A stretch of 64,000 nt of DNA from assembly GCF_000143415.4 (NCBI RefSeq), contig NW_003314398.1, positions 130,670 through 194,669 of the forward strand, in the 5' to 3' direction. Positions 19,284 through 32,047 of this stretch are shown one piece after another. How positions within the stretch are numbered: position 1 is the first letter of the stretch; each line of letters begins with the position of its first letter. The notes below the pieces were generated by a model. It did no database searches and was not told the origin of the DNA. It was given only the letters and a program-made list of their open reading frames with translations. The DNA is from Selaginella moellendorffii. Its lineage: Eukaryota > Streptophyta > Lycopodiopsida > Selaginellales > Selaginellaceae. The translations under genes and the position numbers were made by a program.

Positions 19284-22200
19284 TATGAGGTCAAGTGTAC
19301 AACTATGATACTATATACTAATATTAGTATAGTGGGATTTTGGTAGCCGTCAGATTGATTTTAATCTGAACTACTCGGTTTTGTATATAAACTAGGGTTT
19401 TTAGGCTAATTGATATGCACATTTTCTGTAATTTTTTTTTTTTTCATATTCCATGTATTTACATAGAAGCAGCTTTGATTATCCTTAAAGAGTGTTGATA
19501 TATAACTCCTTTTACTCTTGCTACCAATCCTCGCATCTAACTGGGGTTTTTTCGTGGGAATCTTGGGGATGATGTGTACTATTGGTTTGATCACTTCATG
19601 GTGATTGCCACATATCATTTTTGGGATGATGCTTAATGTTTGTTTGAATTTCCCATGTGTCTCAATGGGATGGCATTGTAGTGGTACAATGGTTTAAGTG
19701 CAACCATTCGTGAGGATTGGAGTATTCTCCCGAACATCTTCAAACTTATATTTGGATATATTGACAATTGTGATGATGCTTTTTAACAATTGCATTGTCT
19801 TTGTTAAGGGTCATTTGAGTTGGTAATGCAATTTAGCGTTTATTTTTTAAGCCTCTTGCTTCGTGTGAAGCCAAATATGTCGGAGTGAATTAAGTTGGGA
19901 ATGTTATGGCCAACACTTCATCAAGACCTAATAAGACTTATATATACACTTACTCTAGCCATCCTTAACAATGCCCTTTGTTTGGCACAACGTTGTGAGA
20001 TATCACTTCTTTCACTTTTCACTACACATCATTTAACTCCACTTTCTATGGGAGATAGTTCTGTTCTAATAAAGGTTGATATTGCTATTGCTCATATTTA
20101 AGGACTAGAATAAGAATATAGTTGTGGCCGTGATGTCTACTACTAGGCATATAATGAAGTTGGTCACATTTATAAGTGTTGTTGGCATTTTTCGAATTAA
20201 TAACCTCCATTTCCTGAGGGGAGACTTTGGCGTCAACAACATTCTATTTGTGTTGTTGCAGTGAAAGGTTTAGACATCGAGATGCATCTAGGAAACAAGG
20301 AATTGCATGAGTAACAAAAAGACTTTGTGTGAATAAGTTAGTGACCCCTCCATCTTTCTGTCAAGAGTATCATCAAGGGGTTCACTTGGCATCAATTTAT
20401 CCAATGTTTACTTTCCAAGCTTGTTTTTATAACAAGAGGTCTATTATTCTCTCTGTGTTGGTTAATACAAATTTAAGTTTATCTTTTATTGCTCAGCTTA
20501 TTGCTATACATTGTTGTTTACATTTATGTTATGCGGTAGAGCTAATTTTTATTCTTTATGGCAACAGTTGTACACACACATATATATAGAATAAATACTT
20601 AGTTGTGCGTGTGGGCAATCTTGAGCTTAAGTTGTAATCATTGCAGGTGGTGATGAATCAAGTTTTTGACCTCATCTTTGGTATAAATTGGTTGTGGTAC
20701 AATCATGCCAAATATGACTTTGAGGTTTCTCCCCCTTATCTCATATTTCTTTATATTTCTTCCATTCCTCTCACTTCTATACTTTTTCGTCCCTTTACTT
20801 TTACTTTTGCTTCCATCACTTTTGTTTCCCTATTGCTTCTTTCTATATTTTTGTTTTATTCCTCTCTTCCCTCTTTCAATCCCTCTGATGGTTTTTATAT
20901 TGGAGCGGTTGACCAAGTTATGATAGAGTATGTTGATCTCTTTGAATTTGACCTGTCGTCTAGGGCTAAGATTACTACACATCATTTTATTTTAATTATA
21001 GATGCTCATCCAATCAAGGTTCTAATTCATCATCAATCACCCAAAGAACAAGATTTTACATTCAAATATCAAGCAGATATTGGAAAAGGGTGTTATTCAA
21101 AAGTTGGGCATGTGAACCTCTTCTTGTAATGAAACTTGATGGGAATATTCGTTTTTGCATCAATTATTGTTCATTAAACAAAGTGACGATCCCAGATATA
21201 TACCTTCTTCCTCACACTATTGATCTATTAGATTATCTAGGGAGAAGTCATTGGTTCACCAAGTTAAATCTTGCTTTTGGGTACTAGCAAGTACTAATTG
21301 CCAAAGAAGATATTTCTAAGATTGTTTTTTTACACTATTTAGTTTGTATTAGTTCTTAATGATGTTGTTTAGTTTGAATAATGCTCTAGTAATTTTCTAG
21401 CGGATAATGGACGAAATGTTTTGGATATGCTAAAGGTGATTGTTGACTTCATCGATGATGTCTTGATCCACTCGAAAGGGACGTGGGAAGAACACATCTG
21501 TGATGTTCGCAAGGTGTTAGATTAACTACAAAAAGTTGATATAAAGATAAAGTAGTCGAAGTCTGTATTTGGGTCCAAGGATATGATTTATCTTGGATAC
21601 CATATTTTTTCTAAAGGTTTGCAACTTGATTTTGAAAAATTTGTGGCTATTCTAAAGTACCTTACTCCAAATTGTATGAATGATGTGTAATACTTTTTAG
21701 GAAAGGTGCAATATCTCAATTATTTTGTTGATCATCTTTTTAATGATCCATAAGATGTTGGATCAGCTATGGAAAGTTGGTTTTAAGTTAAAGTGGTCGA
21801 AGTGTATGTTTGGGTCCCAAGGACACAACTTATCTTGGGTATCATATTTCTCGTAAGGGTTTGCAAGTTAATTCCTACAAATTTGTGGCTATTTTAAAGT
21901 TCTATATTCCAAAGTGTGTGAATAATGTACAACAATTTTTGTGCAAGGTGTAGTATTTTGATTGTTTTTGTTAATCATCTTTCTACGACATGATGTTATC
22001 TAATATATGCATATCTGCATTTGGTGCCAAGCTTGTAATACTCCTCTTCGTGCTACGAAAGAACGGAGTCAATTGTAATTTCCCATTTGTTTGAGTTGGT
22101 GGTTTTTGATTTGATGGGACTTTTTTTACGATCAACTACTAGCTATGACTATATCATTATTGTTTTTGACTTCTTAACTCACTGGGTGGAAGTCAATACT

Positions 22201-23217
22201 CTTGCTTACACATCTACAATTGTTGTTAAATACTTCTTTCTCAATCGAGTGGTGTTCCAGCATTCCTGTCTAGAGTTGATTCTTTTGGATAATAATTCCC
22301 CATTTATGGTTGAGGCATTTTACGTTTATCTCAGTTGGGGATATGCCACACTTTCACAAGTGCTTATCATCCATAGTCAGATGGTTTGGTAGAATAGCTC
22401 GTTTGGACCTTCAACAGGATGATTGTGAAGTATATGAACTTTCAACGTTTGGATTGAGATGGTTATTTGTTGTCTCTTCCATATACATATGTCACAGAAG
22501 TGTAGAGTTCTATTGGTGCTTCATCATATAAACTTCTATATAGTCATAATCCAATACTACCAACGGAGTTAGGTTTACCTTTGTGATTGCCGTGGGTTGC
22601 CAATGCTAAGTTGTGGGATCAATATTTAATAAGCATTCTTCCACTTGTCCGAGCAGAGTTTGTTAAACACCTGGGCTACATACAAGTGGGACAATAATAA
22701 TACTACAACTCCCATCATTGTCCACCTCAGGAGTACAAAGTGGATGACTTGGTGTTAATCCATTTTCCCCATATTATAATACATAGTTTATCTAAGGGGC
22801 TCTTTGCTCAGTAGAAAGGACCGTATCGAGTGTTGTGGCAAGTTGGACTGCAAGTTTATGAGGTTTGGCATAGCATTCAACAGACTGATCCTCTAAAAAT
22901 TTTGTATATGTAATGACTAAAATGCTTCATAGAAAGGGATCAGGAACAATTGGCACGATCTATAAATCCATTGATACCTCCTCCTGATGTTCCTCTAGAT
23001 CCTAGTCCATCCACGAGAGAACTTTGATGATCTTCTATTATTCTGAGAGGAGGGGATGACGTGAGGTCCAAGTGTACAACTATGATGTTGTATACTAATA
23101 TTAGCGTAGTGGGATTTTAGTAGCCGTTGAATTGGTTTCAATCTGAACCACTTGTTATTATATACTAATTGATATCCACATTTTCTATATTCTCTTTTTA
23201 TATTCCATACACTCACA
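19284..23217 (+). mobile_element. Decayed Gypsy copy, plus orientation
   Basis: Same family as the element at 14104-19113 but inverted. The 5' LTR is about 19284-19463 and the 3' LTR about 23060-23217, preceded by the same purine tract. Remnants of gag (from about 19520), protease, RT and integrase follow in order. The gag start and the whole RNase H region (near 21965-22015) are deleted, and an RT segment is partly duplicated near 21490-21960. Most differences from the intact copy are C-to-T and G-to-A, with many stops, as expected for old methylated copies. ORFs such as 20641-21129 and 22087-22392 are fragments without coding capacity. Confidence 0.93.
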
Positions 23218-23282
23218 TAGTGAATATAAAAAATAATCGAAATAAAATAAATTTAAAATAATGACTGAAAATATTTTTATTT

Positions 23283-26200
23283 AAATATATAAATGTATAG
23301 AATATGGTAGGAAATACAGAAATGTGCATATCAATTAGCCCAAAAACCCTAGCTTATACACAGGATGGAGTGGTCCAGATTAAAACTAATCCAACAGTTA
23401 CCAAAATCCCATTATGCTAATATTAATATACCACATCATAGCTATACATTTAGACCTCACATCATCCCCTCCTCTTGGAATGATAGAAGATAATAAAGAT
23501 TCATTTGTGGATGAGCTGGGATTTGGAGGAGCATTAGAAGATGGCATCAGTGGATTTGTAGTGGTGTCAATTGTTCTTCATTCTTTTGTATAAAGCGTTT
23601 CAACTATTGCACATGCATAATTTCCAAAGGATTGGCTTATTGGACATTATGCCAAACCTCATAAAGTTGTGATTCAACCTGTCATAACAACCAATACTAA
23701 GCAAGGAACCCCTTAGACAAACCACATACCGTAAGATTGGGAAAATAAATTAACACTAAGTCATCCAGTTTGTACTCCACAGGTGGATAATGATGGGAGT
23801 TGTAGCGCTGTTGTTGTCCCGCATGTTTAGCAAACTTTGTTTAGATAAGTGGAAAAATGTTCATCAAATACTAATCCTAAGACTTAACATCGGTAGTTTG
23901 TAGCAATCGCAAATGCAAACTCAATTTTGTTGGTAATATTGGATCATGACCATATAGGAGTTTATATAGTGAAGCACTAACAAAACTTTGCACCGTTTAT
24001 ATAGTGAAGCACCAACAAAACTTTGCACCCTATGACATATGCATACTGAAAAGATGGCATATAACCATCCCAATTTAAATGTTGAAAGTTCATATACTTC
24101 TCAATCATCCCTTTGAAGGTCCGAACAAGTCATTCCAACAAACCATTTGACTGTGGATGATAAACACTTATGAAAGTGTTGCATATCCCCACCTAAAATG
24201 TTAAAATACGAAATGTCTCAGCCATAATTGTAGGATTACTATTTGAAAGAATTAGCTTTAGACAAGATTGTTGAAACACCATTGAATTGAGGAGGAAGTA
24301 TCTAATAATAATTGTAGACACACTAGCAAGATCACCAATTTCCACCTAGTGAGTCAAGTAATCAAAAGCAATAATGACATATTCATTATTAATAGTCAAC
24401 CGTTTATCAAATCAAATGCTATTAACTCAAATAGATGGGAAAATGCAATTAACTCCAACCATTCTTTCGCAACACGAAGGGGAATATTATGAACTTGGCA
24501 CCAAACACAACTATGCATATACTAAATAATATCATGTTATATCTCAAACTAATAAAAAGAATTGCATAGCTTTTCAGTTACATAACGATGTCTTATATAC
24601 TCATATAGAATAGAACAATCATAGTAGGCATGGAAAAAATGTGAAATAAAGATTGATGGCACCACCAACCATAAATGATCATTAAAATTCATCTCCACAA
24701 AATAAAGAAGATCATCGTCAAGATGATATCAAAAATATAAATGCCAAAATGGCAAGTCATCATCAACTGATGTAGAATTCTCAAATCCGTTATGAAGTCT
24801 TTGGATCCACAGCCCAACCTTTTGATCCTCATAAACCTTGTCAAAAGAAGATAAATCTTGCTTTACACCTTGTGGACATTAAATATCAAGTACAACAACT
24901 ACTAACAGCACGAAATCCTTGTTACAAAATCCATAAATGCTAAAATAATAAGCTTGTCAGAAACATGAGAAGAGAGCGAAGAAAGAAAAGAATTTCAAAA
25001 AAGGGCATCAATATTAACCATAGAACTCTTTATGCAATGAACAATATCAAAATTATATATCTGAAGTTTCAAAGCCTACCGAATAGTACGACCAACTAAA
25101 TTCTTCAACTTTAATAATGAAGTAAGTGTAGAATAATCACCTTCTTGTAATGTTTGAGAACTATGTAGATATGCATGAAGTTCTTGAAACTTCAAACTAT
25201 TACTAAACACTCATTTTCTATTGTGGAGTAGTTCACCTTTGCTAATTGTAATATATAGATGATATATACAATAAGATGGTGCTGACCAAGGACACTTGGG
25301 CTCTTTTGCATCAATATACCTCTAAGATCGATATCAGAAGCATCCATGTGCAAAATGAAAAGTCAAGTGTAGTCAAGATATGGCAAAATTAGAGGAGTTG
25401 TCAATATCTCTTTAAGATCTATAAATACCTGCTCACAATCTGCAAGTGAAATGAAAGATGATGTTGATAACTTCAGCAATACTCGCAATGGTGTACTGCA
25501 ATCAGAAAGATGATCAACAAGACACTCAAAATATTGCACCTTACCTAGGAAGTGTTGCACATCATTCACACACTTTGAGTGGGGAATTTCAGAGTAGCCA
25601 CAAGTTTGTCTGGATCAACTTGTAAACCCTCATAAGAAATATGGTACCCAAGATAAATCATGTCTTAAACATGCATTTTGACTATTTCAATTTTAAACCA
25701 ACTTCTCATAGGTGATCCAACACTTTATGAATATCACAAACATGTTCCTCTCACATCCCCTTCGAGTGGATCAAAATATCATTGATGAAGTCTAAAACTT
25801 ACTAAATATGAAATAATGCTAGATTGCAAATTTGGGTATGGGACAAACACTTTTGTGTTTAATACAATCTCTACATTCTGTAGATATGCCAAATTAGCAA
25901 ATCTAGATACTTTCCATAAAACCAAATAGAACCAACATGTAAGCTATCATCTACCCATATTAAGGGACTAGTCTCAATACACAGGGGTTCTTGTCAAGCT
26001 AGTGCAAGATAGAACAAAAAAGAACTAAGAGCCAGACCGAATATGCTCAGTAAGAAACACATAAGAGTTTTTACATTATGTTCATTTGACTAAATATAAA
26101 TGTTAAGCCTAGTTTGTTAACACTTGATCAAGAGGGGCTAAAAAAAATTCAGCAATACCAACCTCCTATCGTCGTGGCAATAAAGAAAGAATATTTAAAA

Positions 26201-27095
26201 GGATTTGCTGACAAATAACTTTTAATACCTGTAATCACATTCATGATAAGAAGTGTCAAAGTGTTTGGCATAATTATGCTACAATCAATCCATACTAAGG
26301 ATGAGGTTAAAAGTTTAATTTAGCATTACTTGCAATGATTGTAACTCAAACTCAAAATTGCCCATATGCGCAACCAAGTTTGCTTTATCCCGTGCATATA
26401 TATACGGTCATTGCTATAAAGAATGGAAACTGGCTCTACTGTATAATATAAATGTAAACAGCAACATGTGGCAATAAGTTAAACAATAGAAGATAAACTT
26501 AAGCTTGTATCAACCAATACGGAGAGAAGAATAAAAGACTTCTTATTATAAAAATGAGTTTGGAAAGTAAACATTGGATGAACTAATACTGAGTGAACCA
26601 CTTGATAATACTCTTAAAAGAAAGATGAAAGGGTTACTAACTTATTTGCACAAGGTCCCTCCATTTTTTGTATGACCCCTTGTTTCCCAAAAGTATTTCA
26701 GTGTTTAGACTTTTCACTGCAATAGCACTAACAGGACACTATTGACGCTAAAGTCTCCACCTAGGAAATAGAGGTTACTAATATGGAAAACACTGACAAC
26801 ATTGATAAATGTGACCAACCTCATCACACATCTAGTAACGGACATCACGGCCATAACCACATCCTCACTCGTGTTTTTGAACTCGGGCAGTAGTAGCATC
26901 AACCTCCATTGGACCAAAATTATCTCCCACAAAAAGTGGAGCTAAAAGATGTGCAATGAGAAGTGGAAAATACAATGTATTATAATGTTGTGCTAAACGA
27001 AGAGCATTATTAAGGGTTATTAGAGCAAGTGCATGTATAAGTCTTATAAGATCTTGACAAAGTCACAACATTCTCAACTTGATCCTTTTTGACAT
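23283..27095 (-). mobile_element. Decayed Gypsy copy, minus orientation, 5' truncated
   Basis: A third family member lies tail to tail with the second. Its 3' LTR is about 23283-23463, followed (toward higher coordinates) by integrase, RNase H, RT, protease and gag remnants up to the region encoding NMSERIKL of gag, where homology stops near 27095. There is no 5' LTR. Its RNase H remnant at about 25335-25370 still reads MDASDI, retaining the aspartate lost in the intact copy. Between about 25797 and 26255 the expected RT N-terminal part is replaced by unrelated AT-rich DNA. No usable reading frame remains. Confidence 0.9.
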
Positions 27096-27693
27096 ATTTT
27101 GTTTTTTATAGATTTAATTTAATTTCTAAGTTTAAAAATAATATAAACACTACCAATTTATTATGTATAAAAACACCAGTGCAGTTATTAGTTTTGGTAA
27201 CTAAAACTATTGTAAACAAGATAAAATTTATTAATTGTCTTGTAAAAATCCTGAATACTATTTACTTTATATGTACACTTTGAATTTTTCCCTTCTTAAT
27301 TAAAATTTTGGCATAATTACTTAAATAAACAGAAAATATTGTCAAATTGTTTAGATATGTGAAATAATGTATGGACAAATTGTTTACATGTGAAATAATA
27401 TATCCTCACCTGTAAATTAGGACATATGGATGAAACTTTTGAGAATTTCAAATATACTGCATTTGTGTGCACTATCAGTCAATTATCATTAACAGAATTT
27501 TCATATCTTTATGGTCTGGATCCTAACTTTGCATCTTTATGGTGTGGTTTCCAAAAAGTGTTTCTCAAGCTTCACCTCCCAGCAGGAAATTATACGCTGC
27601 CATCCAAGAGGTTAGGCTTTTTACAAAGCTTTTGAATTTCCCGTGCTAAGAGGTTTAGGGTTTATAGGTACTTAAAGCATCTTCAAGTATATA
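27096..27693. other. AT-rich gap between transposon remnant and NPF gene
   Basis: About 600 bp with no recognisable gene. A 69-residue ORF at 27426-27635 resembles nothing known to me. The last part is the 3' flank of the NPF transcript. Confidence 0.5.
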
Positions 27694-29653
27694 CTAAACT
27701 TTTCCCGCGCTAGCTGAGTCATCGTCTTCCTCCTCGCGCAGGCTCTTGTAGCGATACCAGTGCGCCAGCGGCAAATAGATGAGGATGTCGATCGCGCTGA
27801 GAACCGCTAGCAGCCAGAAGAAGTAATCCATGTGCCCCTGGTTGAGATTGTCTGCGATCCATCCGGGGTTGCCATTCCTCTGCGATATGCGCATCACGAT
27901 CGTCACCAGCAGGCTGCTGAGGTAGCTCCCCAGCGCGTTGGTCGTGAGCGACAGGGCGGCGGCCAGGCTCTGCATCCCGTCCGGCGACTGCTGGTAGAAG
28001 AACTCGATCTGGCCGATGAAAGTGAACACCTCCGAGGCGCCGATGAGGAAGTACTGCGGGACTTGCCAGAAGATGCTCATCTGCCTCCTCGCCAGCACCG
28101 GATCGTCGCTCACGGCGTCGGGATCCATCAGCCCCCTGCTCCGAGCGATCTCCAGGCGCTTTATCTCCACCAGCGCAGCGATGATCATCGAGAAGGTGGA
28201 GATGATCAGACCGATTCCCATCCTCTGGAGCTGCGTGAACCCCTGTGGATGCTTGGTGTAGCGGCGGACGAGCGGCACCAGGAGGCGGTCGTAGAGAGGG
28301 ACCCAAAGGATGACGCTCAAGGTGTCGAAGATGGAGAGCGAGGCCGGCGGGATCTTGAAGTTGCTCGAGCCGACGTAAGTGTTCATCACCCCGCCTTGCT
28401 CCACGAACAATGTTGACATCTGGGAGTAGACGGTTGCGAAGACGATGCTGGTAGCCCAGATTGGCAGCAGCCGGGCGAGCATCTTCACCTCCTCGACTCG
28501 AGTGACAGTGCTAAGAAGCCATGGTGACGGTGATACTTCGGCGCTCGCCCTGTCTTTCACAGCAGCTTTGTCCAGAAACCTTTGAGAAAAGTCAGTGTGA
28601 AAAAATAATAAATCGGAATACATGATAGTTCTTACCGAAAGTTGGGAGAGTGTGCTAGCTTCCTCGTCTCCGAGTCGTTGTCCTCGTGAAGCAAGGATTT
28701 GTCTTCAGGAACTTGGACTCTCCACTTCCGCCCGGCGGCAAGAAGCACTTGGGCGACTCGTGTGAGCGGACTCATCCCTGGAGGCTGGTGCCTGTACAGC
28801 CTGGTTCCCGAGAAAAAGGAGCATATCGCTATCGCCATGGCCACCGTCGGGATGCCAAAGCCCCATGCCCAGCTCACTTGGTCTTGGATGTAAACCAGAA
28901 TGCTGCTCGACACGAGAGCGCCGATGTTGATGGAGAAGTAAAACCAGTTGAAAAACGATGTCATCTGTTTCTTCTCCGCCGGATTCTTGTCGTCAAACTG
29001 GTCCGCTCCAAACGACGAGACGCACGGCTTGATTCCACCCGTCCCGAGCGCTATGAGATATAGTGAGCTGTAGAAGACTGCGAGCTGGCCCAGAGTTGCC
29101 GATGAGCATGACTGTTCGTGACAAGTTGGTCGCAGAGACGGTAGTGACGCTGAAAGAGTGAGAAGTAGCATTCCCTTCCACAATCCGAAAGTCACTTCAT
29201 AAGCTAGCTTGATAGCAATCTTACCAGGAAGTATAAGAAAGAGAAAGCAGCGATCGTCCAGTATCTTCCAATGTAAGAGTCCGCGATAAAGGCGCCAATG
29301 AGCGGCGTGATGTAGCAAGTTCCCGACCAGTTGTTGACATTGGTAGCAGCGGTTGCATTGTTCTGGTTGAGCTTCTTGGTCATGTACACCACCAGGTTAG
29401 TGCTGATGCCATAGTATGCCAGCCTCTCACAGCATTCATTGCCTGAAGAAACGTTAACACACAAACTTGAATCGCGAAGAGAGCTCACCAAGTATGAATG
29501 GACAAGCTTTCCAGCCGCCAGTCTTCCTTTTCTCCACACCCTTAAGGGATGAAAGGGAATCCTTTCTCTACAACACAAGATTTAGAAGCATTAGCCAGCG
29601 AAAGCAACGAGTACCTGGAGCGCCGGCGCCTCCGCGCTCTCGGGAGCTTCCAT
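27694..29653 (-). CDS. NPF: NPF (NRT1/PTR) transporter 1
   Basis: Exons 29653-29615, 29567-29489, 29442-29225, 29174-28636 and 28579-27694 give 586 residues. It is a proton-coupled major facilitator of about 12 membrane helices that imports nitrate, di/tripeptides or other small solutes. Helix 1 carries the ExxER motif ([10 protein letters not shown]). Family signatures [34 protein letters not shown] and [11 protein letters not shown] are intact. The large loop before FLDKAA is normal, and the acidic C-terminal tail (REEEDDD) is cytosolic. Motifs resemble the NPF8 peptide-transporter clade, but substrate cannot be read from sequence. All introns are GT-AG and the exon phases match those of the two other NPF genes here, so the three are paralogues. 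Confidence 0.94.
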
Positions 29654-29939
29654 GAGAACAATAACACACTTTTTAGCAAAGCCTAGAAATCTTATTTTAA
29701 TGGTTCTAAAACCAATTTCGGTGCACCTGCAAATAACTTTGAAAACCACGTAGCATAATTGCATCAAACACAAAACAAAAAAAAGTTTGCCAGTCGAACA
29801 TTCGCGTCGCGTGATTGAACGAACTTGTTAACATTCGTTTTCTTTGACAGCAAAGCGGGGAAAATGCCGCAAAGCGATTTAGACATAAAGTATCCTAGCC
29901 GTATCCGCGATCACTGCTCACAAAACAGACTGTTAGTAT

Positions 29940-31621
29940 TTATATGAACCGAGAAAGCTCACCGCACTTTGTTTGCTCCCCATTTACTTGTTCAAGAGCT
30001 TTCGTTCGTACGTTGTGTGGAATAACAGACAAGCTGCTCAACCGTGCGCCCCCTTCTGTGCACCACGACTTCTGTCTCCTGAACTTTCGCAAGGGGTTCA
30101 CAGTCCAAAACCAACTCAGTCTCATGGTAAGGAAGGAGAGAATTGAGCGGCAGAAAGCGAAGCAGTCGTCTTCGGTATCAGGTGATTTTTTCTCGATAAA
30201 ATCATCCTCTACCATGAGTTTGCTGATAGACTTCCCTTCGCGAGGTAGGAACTTGGTCTGGAAAAACACACATTATACACACAGAACGGATACGCTCCAG
30301 ATAGTTCTCTTACCTCTACGGTTGACAGATCGACCCCTCTAGTGCTTAACTCATTGAGCAAACTGTTGAATTCTTCTTGCGTAGGAAGGTAGTGGCCGCT
30401 GTAACCCTCGATAGACTGATATAAACAGATGGTCATAGATAGATTTATGCATAGCAGAGCTTGAGTACCTTTAAAACTCCATCTGTGGCTCTCAGACGTC
30501 CGGCTGCTTTTACTGCTCCTCCGGCTAAAAAGCTCGAGTGCTGGAATTTTCCTCTTACCTTCTGTAAAGAAGAAAGACAAAAGTGCGACTTACAAGAGCT
30601 TGCTTAAGAAAACCTCTTACCCGTCCAACGTAAAGCTTCCCATTCGTATCCATTACGAAAATCCACTTGTCGCGCCCTTCGTCCGTATCAAGAGGTTTCC
30701 CACAGCTGGTGTATATCAATCTCCCGTCTTGAATCGTCACCTCGTACTCTTTCCTTTTTTTCTGTTGGTTTCATCAGTCTCAAGCGCCAAAGAATTGGAA
30801 AATTGCCACCATACATACTGGACTCAAGTAGCAAATTTGTTCTTTCATGAGAACTGTTCTAGGACACTCCTCAAGGTCCAGGTATCTCCCTTCCCCGGCA
30901 TCTAGCCTGTACCGAAGCAACTTAGCATAAAAGCTTTGTCAACTACAAAAACAAACGGAGCACCAGGTAAAAAAACGCTCCTTCGTCCCACTTCTTTCCC
31001 AGGCGTTGAAGTAGAAACGCAGATTGTGTCCGTAACGGTGCTTCACATCAATCTGCGTAGAAACATCAGAAACTGACGATGGCGAGTGTGATCAATCCAC
31101 AGCTGACTTACAGCTTCCAGCCAGTGTTGAAACGCAAGCTTCTTGGCCTTCTCGTCCTGGAAAAGTCCTCTTCCCACCTGCAGATCGCCCAGCTCTCTTG
31201 AAAAAATCGAAAACACTCGATGTTTGGATCGACCTTGGCGGCCTCTCTTCCAGCACGGATCCACCGGTGAGGAGGATCATCTTGCGCTGTCTTCTTCGAT
31301 AGGACGACGCCATTCACAACGTTCCACCTAATTGATAAGATGTGAGAAAAGAGAGAATGGAAAAAAAAAGAAAGAGCTATACCATCCATAGTCTTTGGCT
31401 AGGCACGCGCAGTCCGCGAGCTGGCGCCTCGTTCTGTAGCCACGATACATCTTTTGCATCGCGGTGGCGGCATCGTCCTGAGGTTTCTCTGCCAAGACAG
31501 AGAGCACAAGCTAAAACTCGAAATTTCTCTTGCGGATGATCAATCGGTTAAGAAACACCGCACCGCAGCTCACAGCGGCGCTCTTTCGAACCGGAGCGCC
31601 TTCTAGCGCCGAGCAATCCAT
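29940..31621 (-). CDS. IQM: IQM-type calmodulin-binding protein
   Basis: Ten exons (31621-31574, 31486-31383, 31327-31234, 31177-31112, 31052-30964, 30906-30819, 30761-30621, 30561-30469, 30415-30314, 30257-29940) give 380 residues. An IQ motif ([16 protein letters not shown], about 26-41) would bind calmodulin. Then comes the conserved IQM body: [66 protein letters not shown] and [20 protein letters not shown] proteins work in calcium-linked stress and light signalling; their biochemical activity is not firmly known. The protein is shorter than most IQMs because the N-terminal extension is small. The first donor (31573) is the least certain splice site. It lies between two NPF genes on the same strand. 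Confidence 0.88.
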
Positions 31622-31991
31622 CCTAAAATTCGTCGATCTGCAAGGAAAATGCCGCTAAGCTTAGCGCAAGGGAGTCAAAGCAGCAAAGCAAGACCGATCG
31701 ATGCTTCTCCACACCTGCGCGCGTGGCAGCGATCCAATCTCTCGAGCTTCCGCTCGCCCAAGCTCGCGCAACCCTAAACGAGACGCGCGCTCTCTCCTTT
31801 TTCCCCTTGGCCCTTCCGGACATCGCCGTACGACTAGATCTATCGCCTTTGCCAGGAAATTGCCTCGAAGCTCGTCCTCCTTCGTTCTCGTTTAAAGTAT
31901 GAGTATTTTTTGTTGGCTCGTGCAAGACTTTGACCGGATCCCCTCGTTGACTAAAGCTTGACTTTCACTTTACACAGTCAAGCTTTTCTTT

Positions 31992-32047
31992 TACTTAGTC
32001 GCCAATCTTCTGTTACTTAGTCGCCAATCTTCTCTTACTTAGTCGCC
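31992..32047. repeat. 22 bp tandem repeat across the NPF 2 stop codon
   Basis: The unit TTACTTAGTCGCCAATCTTCT(G/C) occurs two and a half times. The partial inner copy contains the sense codons and stop of the transporter gene (minus: GCG ACT AAG TAA), so the stop region was amplified into the 3' UTR. Confidence 0.85.

Noticed and set aside
27832-28416. Plus-strand ORF opposite NPF 1 (and similar ones at 32134-32769 and 48997-49884)
   Set aside because: Long antisense frames arise from GC-rich codon use in the real genes; composition is not protein-like.
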